A stretch of 64,000 bases of DNA, taken from Agapanthus africanus. Lineage: Eukaryota > Streptophyta > Magnoliopsida > Asparagales > Amaryllidaceae. Shown piece by piece: positions 24,201 to 36,200 of this stretch. The number at the start of each line of letters is the position of its first letter. The stretch's first letter is position 1. A program made the position numbers and the translations under genes. The notes beneath the pieces are model-generated. The model was given only the letters and a program-made list of their open reading frames with translations, was not told the DNA's origin and did not search any database. The stretch is taken from assembly GCA_030015575.1 (NCBI GenBank), contig CM057344.1:598866410-598930409 (forward strand), given 5' to 3'.

Positions 24201-27200
24201 TGACGCTACTCTGACGACGTCTCCGGCTTTCTTTTGGCCCAGTGAGTACGGCCATCTGTGTTAACATTTCCTGGAGTTTTTGCTGTTGCTCCTGGGCCTT
24301 TGTTACGGATCTGGTGAGTGGTCGATGACCCGTAGAGATATGGCTATCCTCTTTCCCGGATGCCTTATAAACAATGTGCACCACCATGCCCCCAGACTTG
24401 GGGTGTTTAGATTCAGTGTTATTAAGATTCGTCGCGGACATGGAGACTTTCTCTGGCCTCCTTCTTTTGTGGGTGATCGAAGTTGAGGGAACCGTTGCAG
24501 TGGGCACCCAAATAGATGACATCTCCTGTGGTATGACAGTGTAGTCCTTCTGTTGCCGAACTTTCATCTTCTTCGGTTGGCGGGAATAGTCTTGGTTAAT
24601 CACCTAGTCTTGGACCTGTTGCCAGACCTTATGAATTCTAGAGGACAGCCGCTGAAGGGGGCTGCTCCAGCTTTGTCTTTGTAGCATTCTCCATAGGTGG
24701 AGGAGATCTTTTTAGCACGGTCGTCGGAGAGTTCTTGTGCACCCTCCTAAGTGGTTCAAACCTGTTCCCAGTTGGAACAACAACATCGACTTCCACCGTT
24801 GGAGCTGGCGGAGTCAATCCAGAAGGGGAACTGCTCCCAGCCTTCCTTACTCGGCGCCAGTGACGACGACGAGCATGTCGTGCTGACGGGACCGGCTCAG
24901 TTACGAGGGTGGCTTCGTCATGCCCCGTGTTCTGGCAGATGGTTGCTACTGGCGTTAGCCTCTTGAAAACTGACGTCCGTTGAGTGAGGATGGCCAACCT
25001 GTCGAAGGCGGACTTTCGCGCAGGGGGAGCAGTTTTTATGACTTCACCTGGAGCGGGAGCTGAAATGGCCAGTCTTGCAAAGACCGACTCCTTAGCAGGG
25101 GAAGCCACTCTGACGACTTCAGGAGCAAGAATGGCTATCCGCTTCGGGATAACGCCTTCTGGTATTGCGGGCTTCTTCACGGGCCCATCTGAGCTTCGGC
25201 TTAGCTTATCAAAGACTGAGGTGCTGGATTTGGACGACCCGTTGAGAGGGGCCGTGGTAGTGGTAAGCCGATTAAAGATCGACTTCTTTGGAGCTTCCTG
25301 CGACGGCACTGGGGCGTTGAAGCTCATTGGTGGGAGCATAGTCCCGAAGAATAGCCCTATAGTGGCTTGCGTCGTCTGGTCCACCGGCATCGTAAAAAGG
25401 TTGGCCGCTTGAGGCCTGTAGGTCACTCCCCCGGCGAGGACGGAGTGGGAGTTGTTGCAGTTGAAAGCCGTTGGTCTTCTTTTTCTGCACGAAGCAAGAC
25501 ACCAAATCTTAATACCTCGAATCCAGAGGCAACCCTAGCAAACCACGATTCGTTCGCGAAACACGACACACGAAATGTGGAGTGGAAAGAGGAAAGGGTC
25601 CCACCGGGCGTGCCAGAATCTGTTCTCCGCCGAAAGACGCGACCGGGACGTTGGGACGTCCGGCCTGAATTTTGAGGGCAAATGCTATTTGGTGCTATCC
25701 GTCCACCTTTCCGAGGATGCCAAGTTGATTTATGACACCATGTATCGAAGGTTTAAACGGATGCGACCGATATAGCAGACTTCGTCAGATTCCCTCTCGT
25801 TGAGGGGATTTTGATTTTGGGGACGCTCTTCCCTGCAGGCGCAAGCCCCTGCAGTTAATTACGCTACCGTATCGCGGTAACCAGTTTCTCCTTCTCCAGA
25901 TGGTCACTTCGTGTCGTGTGTGTTTGGTTTTTTTTTGGTTGCCCGTGGATTGTATACGGAGACTAATTTATGTTGTCGCCCGTAGGGCGTGGATTAGTCC
26001 AAATCCGTATTTTCTTAGATTTGGGTTTATGTTGGGTTTAAGGATCGTTAATCTCATTTGAGACTATGATCAACTTAAACGTTTGTTAAGAATACGTTAG
26101 TCTAATTTTATACTAAGATCAACTTAACCATTTGTTAAGGATACGTTAGTCTAATTTTAAGCTAAGATCTACTTAACATGATCATTTAGATCCAACAAAA
26201 GAGCATTTGAGCTCTATTGCTTTAGTTTAGGGACTTTACGATCTATAAATTTAAGGACATCATAGTCCATGGAGTTTAAAAACATCATAGTCTAGTTTAG
26301 AGACATCATAGTCCGTGGAATGTCTGGTTGTCGGGACCCGTCACCTCTCTAAAGACGTTGAAGGATTACAACGACAAATATCAGAGGAGTGAAGAGATGT
26401 ACCCTTGAACCAATATTGGTTGGGATCTGTAGTCCAATTTGGGACTAAGATCAAAGATTTATGAGCATATGGGCTCAATTAATCCGAGGTAGGGTTCTGT
26501 GGTCAATTTGAGCTCGGCCCATTTAGTTAAAATGTTGAACATTTAACAATACTGAGCATTGGTTTGGATTCTGACAACCTTTTTGTCTTATATTGAGTGC
26601 TGAGCATTCATTATAGCTCTGGGGCTTTTATTTAAAGAACAGTTTATGTTCTCTTAGCGCATACGTGAGGAGCACGTGGCGCGCTTGGCGCTGTTCGCCA
26701 GCCAACGTGCGCAGTGCGCTTCTTGTTAAGTAGCGCACATGTGAGCGCTTCTTGTGAAGTAACGCACACGTGAGGAGCACGTGGCGTGCTTGGCGCTGTG
26801 TGCCAGTCAATGAGCGCAGAGCGCTTCTTTAAATTAGGATCGCTAAGGCTCTGCAGCGCTGTGCGCTAGATTTGGAGCGCTGAGGCGCTTATTTTAATTG
26901 GAGCGCTAGGGCTCATTTTAGGCAGCTCTATTTTCTGAGAATTAAATTCTCTCTTATAAGAGACTGTCTCATGGATGTAAAAACAAAGTTTTTATTTTAT
27001 AGGAGATGTTTCAATCTCTTATGTTTTTGGTGAAAGGCTTTGCCTTTATGGATCTGTGATCCTAAGAGAATTGAATTATTCTCCCTCTCTTTTATAATGA
27101 GATGTTATGATCTCTTTTGTGAAAGACAATTTGTCTCATAGATCTATGATCTGGCATAAGAACTAAGTTCTTTTTTCTGATGAGATGCTTTGATCTCTTT

Positions 27201-30200
27201 ATTTTACCTTGAAGAAATTCTTCTTCTGTCAAGAGCTTGCTCTTCTCTCTGAACTTTCTCAAAGTTTGTGGGGGGTTCCTCTCTCTCAGACTTGAAGTCT
27301 TGGAGCCTTTATATAGGATAAGCTGATTTGTTGAATCAATTGGAGAGATCTTTTCTCTAATTGATTTGGGAATGTTTCCCACCGTTGGATTTTTGATCCT
27401 AGGGCTTCTGTTTTACAGAAGACAATCTTCTTGTTTTTAACAAGATTGAGAAATCTTTTCCCATACAGAATTTATTCTGTACTTTGGTGATTTTTTAATC
27501 ACCATTGATCCAACGGTGCTCTGATTTTCAGAACATAATTTTTCCTGTTTGGAAAGATTCTGAGGAATGTTTTCTTAACAGAATTTTATTCTGGTCAATT
27601 GATGATTTTTAATTATGTTCGTTGGATCTTAGATCCAAGGGCCGAGAACATTTTGCTCTATTGCTAGCGCTCACGTGTTTTGCACGTGGTGCGCTGCTTA
27701 GAGTGCAGCGCTCTTAGCGCTAGCGCTCTTAGCGCTAGCGCTCATGTGCTTTGCACATGGGCGCTGCTTCAGAGTCTTTGACTTTCAGCGCTGGCGCTGC
27801 TATGAAGCGCTGCTTCATTTCAAATTTCAAAATTTGAACAGAGCTTTGCTCTGGTTAGGGAAACAGCCGCCTCTCCTGATGTATACCCCAGGAGTCCCTT
27901 ATTTCAGGGGGAAAGAACATCCGAGATAGTGCTTATATCACGGGATGGTTATTTACTCCATTGACGAATGTTATGAATTCAAGAACTGGTGGCGTCGTTA
28001 TATATCTCATCACAGGAAACTAAAGAGAGAAGCGAAGAGCAAAGGCTCGACTGGTTGAAGATGACGGTCCCGAAACCGATGATAAAGTGGGGTCGGTAAT
28101 GGAAAGTTGTAACATGGCTAACGCTTAGGGAACTTCCGAGGTTCCCACCTTCGGGGGTGATTCTGAAGATGAACTCTCATTCAACCCTCGTTATGCAGAA
28201 GTAGAGGAAGATAAGGAAAGGTGCGACAATATATGATTGCGAAATCGTACCCTGCCGAAAAGAGCCTTGGACCCGCCAACAAAAGAAAGCAGGACAAAGG
28301 AAAGGAAAAGGTTGTTGGGGAGATCTACATGGATGAGGAAGTCACCGAAGAACTCACTGCAAAAGATCGGCCTTAAAGAAACAAGATGGATTATAACATC
28401 CTGCCACATTTGAAGAAGTTGCCATCGCACCTAAGCATTTACGATGCTCTCCTATCAAAAGAGCTTCGGGATGTTCTCGTTAAGACGCTGCAAGAGCCCG
28501 ATCACCTTCAAGCGTTCTTTGCGGAAGAAAATTTGAAAGGCAAGCTCACAGAGGTTAATACGGCCGACATTACATTCAGTGAAGAAGAGTTGTTTCTAGG
28601 GACTTTCAAACACAACCGACCGCTCTACGTGGCCGGATACTGCGGCGACTGGAGGATAAATAAGATACTTGTTGACAACGGGTTTTCGGTCAACCTATTG
28701 AATCTGAAAGTGCTCAAGGAACTGTTTATGGATGTCCGATATCTCGGCCGTGAGAAAATCACTATTTCTGGGTTCGATTCACAGTCTTCACAAATGTTGG
28801 GGTCTATCATTTTGACACTCGGTTTCGGGCAACTCGTTACGGATGTCAAATTCCATGTTATTGAAGCCAAAACGTGCTATAAAGCCTTGCTTAGTAGGCC
28901 CTGGCTACATGAGTACAGCATTATCCATTCTACACAGCACCGGCGTATGAAGTACTTTATGGTAAAGAGCACATCGCCGTAGGGGAACTCAATCCCTTTT
29001 CGGTAAACGAGATGCAAAAATATAAGGACGCCAGATACTTCCTGCCAGATTTCGAAGATACAGAAAAGTGCGGCAAACCGGAAGACAAACAAGAGCAGAT
29101 GGCCAATGTACCAGTCTTTAGAAGCAATTCTGAAGAAGGCGAGGAGATAGTATTCTTAGGACGACCACGGGGGAAGTGATCAACCGGTTCCGTCGACCTT
29201 TATCCCGGTCTTCGGCAGCGATTCGGAAGAAGAAGCCAACGTCGTGTTTTCAACTCATCCGTGGGTAAAGACTCTTGACGAGAAAGACCAGGACCTGCAG
29301 ACCATAGTCTCATCTCAACACTATAAAGAGCTCGACACCATCAACGTTGATAAGGTGGATGCGCTAATGAATTTCTACGTACCTCCCAGGCATAGGAAAG
29401 AAAGAGCAATCCTTTTTTATAAGTCGGAAGAAATTAAAATACAAAGGGAAATATAGGAAGGACTCGATCCAAGTCTTGATAGACTGAAGCCCGTCCTCAT
29501 GCCAAGATACTGCGTCGGGAGTTTTGAAGACTTTTTGAAGCAACAAGGGATACCGACCGAACAGACCGTTCGACAAGCCCGATTCTATAAGAGAATCTGG
29601 GAAACACCAGGGACTCGTGGACCCAAGTCTGACAGAAAGTTCGATACTTCGGGTTTGGGATATATTAAACCCAAAAAGCGATGGAAAACCCATAGTTGCC
29701 GCATGATAACACTCTCAAGCAATGACAATCTGCCAGAAGAAAACACGACTGAGCAAGAGGAAGGATCTGCGCAAAGGAGTCCAAGCCCATCGCTAGAAGA
29801 GCAAATCGACAGGGTGATAAGAAAAGCCTGCCAGGCCAGCCGAGACAACCAAAGCCGCAAGATGGCCGGATATGAAATGGCCAGACAACAATACCTATAT
29901 GAGCAAGCTGCAAAAGAAATGAGATATGAGTCTCCCCAACCGGCTGCCTCCACCTTCCCTGTCAAGAGGAAGATTCCGAGATAATGAAAATAGATGAAAG
30001 ACGATGGTCGCTGTCAATCCTCAAAGGCAGCGAAATAATCCCAGGATGCCCGTCTCCCTCTTTGCTAGAAAAGATGGGACGAAAATATTTTTTTTCTCGA
30101 GATAAGACGAGAGATATTCGCCCTTGTCATGAAATTTCAGATGCTGTCACTTCTGAGATCTCGACGACCTCAACATGCAAACGAAGTCGACCATCCAGAT

Positions 30201-33200
30201 TATTGCTCATATCACATGGTGACAAGTCACCCGATCGAAGACTGCTTCGTGTTCAAGAATTGGGTTAAAAACCAATACAAGCGATGCAGATTTGTGTTAT
30301 CTGAAAGCTGGAGGATAGATCCGCCGCAGAAGCACAAGCCAAAAAATACTTACGCCATCAGATTGGGACCGGCTCGGCCCAAAAAGCGAAGGCAGACCCA
30401 TACCAGTCACATGGTAAAATTCTTGACCGAAGAAGAAGATGAAAACATGATTAACTCTTCAAATGTCTTACAAGCGAAGAGGAAGAAATCTCGGAATTGT
30501 CGCCAGCACCAAAAGAGTTGGAAAACGGAATCCATACCACAGCGGATGAGCTGGGGGAAATAAACTTAGGAACGGAGGATGATCCGACACCAACATTTGT
30601 TAGCAAGCTGCTATTCGAAGAACAGGTGGCTACTTTGAAGAATGTACTTGTAAAATACAAGGATTGCTTCGCCTGGAACTACTCCAAGATGCCGGAATTA
30701 GATCCAGAAATAGCAGTGCACAAGCTGGCCATAAAAGCATAAATCAAGCCCGTTAAGCAATCGCCGAGAAGGATGCGACTCGAGCTCGAGATGAGCATCA
30801 ACGCCGAAGTCAAGAAGATTATAAACTCCGGCTTTATACATGAAGTATAATATCCAGATTGGATCGCCAACATTGTTCTGTAATAAAAAAGAATGGGTGG
30901 ACTTCCGAGATCTCAACCGAGCATTCCCGAAGGATGATTTTCCCGTGCTTATCACGGAGTTGATGATCGACAACACATCCACTCACGAGGTTTTCTCGTT
31001 TATGGACGGATCTTCAGGATACAATCAGATAAGGATGGACCCCGAAGATCAGAAACATACGGCCTTCCGTACCCAGCTAGGTGTGTTTTGTTACAAGGTG
31101 ATGCCCTTCGGCCTGAAGAATGCTGGAGCCACGTACTAAAAGGCCATCACCAAGATATTTGACGAACTTATACACGACATCGTTGAATGCTATATCGACG
31201 ATCTGGTGGTCAAGAGCAAGTCTTGTGAATAACACCGGGAACATCTTAGGACCGTTTTCAAGCGTCTCCGAAAGTACCAGCTGAAGATGAACCCGTTGAA
31301 GTGCACCTTTTGAGTTTCGTCAAGAAAATTCCTTGCGTTCATAATTCGTCATCGAGGGATCGAGATCAACCCCTCCAAAATCAGGGCTATTACGAAAATG
31401 CCCGACCGATAAATCTGAAACAGCCGCGGTCTCTCTAAGAAAAGCCCGCCTACATCCGAAGATTCATCACAAACCTTTCTGGGAAGTGTCGTTCATACAG
31501 TCACCTCATGAAGAAGGCAACTCCTTTCATATGGGATCATAAATGTCAACCAGCACTGGAGGAGATCAAGCAAATCCCTGTAGAATCCGCCAGCACTGGC
31601 CGCACCGATTAAAGGAAAGCCCTTCATCCTGTATACAACAGCCCTTAAGGGTTTTTTAGACGCACTGTGGGCCCAAGAGAACGACCAAGGAAAAGAAATG
31701 GCTCTCTACTAAGTCGAATCCGGCTGGGAGAAGAAGACAATTACTCTCCTATCAAGAACCACTGCTTAGCGCTGATTTTTGCCGTCACGAAGCTCAAACA
31801 CTATGCCTTGACACATGAAGTCCACTAATATCAAGAGTGGATCCGCTTAAATACCTCATGACAAATTATATTGACGGGAAGCCTCGCGAAATGGGCCCTT
31901 CTGCTCATGGAGTTCTTGATAACTTATCGCCCCCTCAAAGCGATAAAAGGACAGGCTATCGCCGACTTTCTCGCTGAGCATCCCGAATCCCTATTAAATT
32001 ATGAGCTGCCGGATGAGCATGCATTCAATGCAACCGACAACGAACAAGAAGATAAAATGAAGGCCCGTTGGAAGTTCTGCTTTGATGGGGCATCTTCAAT
32101 GAAAGCGCGGAAGAAGAATACCCCGATAGTCAAAACCGGGATGGGTCTTATCTTCGTGACTCCTCAAGACGGGATACTCCGCTATGCCTTCTCACTAACA
32201 GAACCAAGAACCAATAATGAGCCAGAATATGGAGCTCTCATTGCCGGTCTAGAAATCGCAATAGAAATGGACATTGAGGATCTCCTCATATATGGAGATT
32301 CTCAATTGATAGCCAGTCAAGTAAATGGCGACTACAAGACGTGTAAGCCAGAGCTGATAAGGTACGGTGAAAGAGTACTATTGACACAAATTGCATCATA
32401 CACATTAGACAATGTGCCGAGAACGGAAAACAGCAAGACGGACACATTAGCCAAGCTGGCCAAAAAAATGACAGATGAAGGCCTCGACGACGTGAGGATC
32501 ACCGTCCAAAGCCGTAAGGTCCTAGCATCAGTAAGACTCCCTTCAGAGTCTCCGGCAGAAGAACTCAACAAAGATAAAGCGCTTGTGAGGATGTTTTTCA
32601 AGCACAAGAAGAAGGCGAGGATTGGCGCCAAGTCTTTATAGACTACTTCAAATTCCAGCAAGTACTTGAAGATGCATCGCAGATGCACCAGCTTGCTAAG
32701 TGGGCTCTGTCATTTGCCTACGTCAATGGAACTCTATAGAAGGTCCTTCGATCACCTATGGCTAAGATGCTTAGGACCAAAAGACGCTGATAAGGTCATC
32801 CAGGAAATCCATGACGGACTCTGCAGATCCCATCAAGCCGGTCCGAAGATGAAGATCAAGATTAAAATAATGGGCTACTATTGGCCTACGATGATTCAAG
32901 ATTGCATCGAATATGCAAGGCGATGCTATTCTTGCCAAATACATGAGGATTTCATACCTCAGCATCCTAATTCGTTGCATCTAACAGTAGCCAGCTGGCC
33001 ATTCGAGATGTGGGGAACGGATATAGTTAGCCCTATCGAACCAGCGTCCTCTAAAGGACATCGGTTTATTCTCGCAACAACCGACTATTTCTCCAAGTGG
33101 GCGGAGGCAGTACCGCTCAGGGAAGTAAAAACGGAGAACATTTTGCACTTCTTCAAGACTCATGTAATATACCGGTTCGGAGTCCCATGAAGGATAGTCT

Positions 33201-36200
33201 CAGATAACGAACCAGCACATCAAAGCCACAAGATAAGTTGCTTCGCCCAACAATACAAGATAGACTGGAGATACTCTTCCGTATATAACCCCGGGCCAAC
33301 GGTCTAGCTAAGGCTTTTAGCAAGACTTTGACCAAATTCATAAAGAATACAGTGTCCAAGAATAAAAAAGATTGGCACAAAAAGCTATAGAAAGTGTTAT
33401 GGGCCTACCGAACGACGTTCAAGACGGCCACGAAAACGACACCCTATGCATTAGTGTTCGGAACGGAAGCGGTGCTCCCGTTAGAAATTGAACTCCCTTA
33501 TCTGCGGATGGCAATTCAACAGGAACTCGCCGACGAGGAAAATGCTCACATTCGGCTTGAACTTGAATCGTTGGATGAAACCCGTCTTGGAGCACATCAA
33601 AGACTTGAAGCTCACAGAGCAAGGATGACCCGGGCATATGGCAGACCGAGGACGTTTCATCAAGGCGAACTTGTGCCGGTGGTCAAAACACTGATGATTC
33701 CCAGCCATGTGAAACATAGGAAGTTTGATCCCAACTATAAGGGCCCATACATCATAGAACATGTCTATTAAGATGGAGCGTAGATGCCGATAGACATGTA
33801 TGGCGAAAGGCCTCTTCGACCGATAAATGGTCAATTCCTCAAGAAATATTACGCTTGAGTGGCGGCTCGGGTCAATGATAAATGACGACGCTTGTGTCCG
33901 CTCGCTGTCTTCCTAAAATTAAAACTCTGAAAACCCTACCGAATGATGTTACCTCAAATACACTATGCCTTACGGCATGGATCATATAACCAACCATATA
34001 CAATCCACGGGCACGGACGGTCTTTGTCCCCTACGGATCCTTATGTCCCTAAACTGGAATGATGGACGCAATGTCCATAAACTAATATTAGACCACCATG
34101 TCTCTAAACTGGAAAGATGGACCGCAACGTCCCTAAACTAATGGCTTGCCCTATGTTAGATCTCCATATTGATCACCGTATATAATCCACGGGCATAAAC
34201 GATCCATATCTCACCTAAGTTCTACCGGTGAGGCTACACCTGAAGTCCCACCGGCGATGAAACTCCGCCAACAAGGCCGTCGTTAAAAAACGGCATATCC
34301 ACAAGTAAAATGGACACGGATGAAAACCCGAAAGGGCTCCGTGAGTAAAAGCAGCAGAATTGTTGGCGAGCTTATGAAAACTCAAAAGGGCGCAAACTTG
34401 TGAACAGAAAAGGAAATACACTTGCAAGATCCTCTCGACATTGTAAGGAGATAACACCTGCGTGAAATCCTTATGACTCACAAAGGAGCAACATACTTGG
34501 AAATCCCCATGATTCCTAAGAGGAAAAAACACTTATGAGATCCTCACGACTCGTAAAGAGAATATCCCCCTCTATAAGACCTTCACGGCTCATAGGATTT
34601 GAAAGCCTAAAGTTACAGGGATGAACTTGTTTCTTAAGCCATCATAACCCGCAGAATTTATGACCTGCAAGTGGTCCAATATCGACTCTTGTATACAATC
34701 CACGGACGTAAATAAATATGTTCCAGCAAAGTCCCACCAAAGGGGATGATATTCCTCGATATGGTGAATGGCACTTGCGAGCCCCATGACTTGCAAGGAG
34801 AAAATACTCTTATAAGATCCTTACGGTTTGCAAGAGATAATACCGCTTAGGAGTCCTTACGACCCTTAATAAGAAAATACACTATGAGATCCTCTCGACT
34901 CGTAAAGAGAAGTACCTTTATGAGACCCTTACGGCTCATAAAGTCAAAAAGCCTAAGTTGGCAGGGATGCAAACTTGTCTTCTAAGCCATCTTTGTCCCA
35001 ACAGACTGACAAATGATGAGTCGTTCCTGGCATTACGCTACAATGTTAGTGATGTCAATGCCAAACGACACCCAAACTCCCATGTTCCAAATTCCCGACC
35101 CTTAAATCGCTAAAGTGGGAATTAAAAAAGGGGCCGAAATGATTGGGCACTACGAACAAAAAGCCGAAATGATTAGGCAGTCACGACTTTCGCGATAAAA
35201 AAATGTTGAAATGATAAAGCGTTGCGGAGAAGAAAAAATAAAATAAAATAAAGCAAAATAAAAAAATTCTGCCCTACAGGTACGTCGGTATCGACTTCTG
35301 TAGACAATCCACGAACACAAATATATGAAAAGAGTAGCATGTTTTGCCAGGCTGAAGGAAGGAAATAGGTCTCAACAGCTACATACACAAGCTCAAAGAC
35401 CACTGGACGTCGTCCCACTTCGGAAGGGTGCGGGAATGACTTCGCGGGTTTCAAACAAAGCCTAATCTCAAGGTAAAGCGCCATGGTAACGCCTAACGCT
35501 GAATCATTTGATAGCTATCTACACATTCGCCTAAGAAGATTACTTGAGACGTATCCTTGCATTTGATTGGATGGGAGATACAGTAAGTGCGTAGCTACTC
35601 GAAACAACGACCTGAGTGGACGCGAGCCGAGAAGAAATGAGCTGACGCAACGGTGCGATAGACTACACCTAGTACCACAAACCTAACGGACTTTTGTGTT
35701 AACGAGAGTTATGAATGTTTAATGTTAGGCTGTGTTTATCCATCAAAGGACGATAAGCTAACGCTCCAAGACGAGTACAGAAACTAAACCGGATCATTGC
35801 AACACAGCACAAGATAGGAAAAGAGGTGCGAATATAAAAGAAAAGAGTACTTATTCATACATCAAAATGTGGGGTACAAATTACCAACCAGAGACAACCA
35901 GAAGATAAATAAAAGCAAAGGCTGCTATATTGCACAAAAAGTTCAAAGCGACGGTAAATTGATTAGTGAAATCATAAATGGACCCAGATAAAGACTCAAA
36001 AGCCTTATCCTCCGTCGTTGCATGCGTCTGTTCGTGAAAGGAAGCGTGAGGGTTGCCGCTGAAATCTTCTCCATCGTAGGCGGACATGATTGCCCCTGTT
36101 AGAAGATAACGTGCAAAAGGGAGATCGCACTATCCCTCAACCCTTTAGAGATTAAGCCCATCAGATATACCGAATGCACTTTATCCACGGCTTGATCAAG

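Larger units (their letters stand above)
14570..27865 (-). mobile_element. Element B: Tat-like, gag-only retrotransposon inserted in A gag
   Basis: LTRs of 2,525 bp (14570-17094) and 2,245 bp (25621-27865) start and end TG...CA. The flanking duplication is GCCGA (14565-14569) and GCCGC (27866-27870), one mismatch. Orientation is minus: primer binding site inside the right LTR, polypurine tract beside the left LTR, gag on the minus strand. In the 8.5-kb interior I find gag and an antisense gene but no protease, RT, RNase H or integrase, so it is probably non-autonomous and may have used proteins of a relative such as A. LTR divergence looks lower than for A, which agrees with the nesting order. 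Confidence 0.9.
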
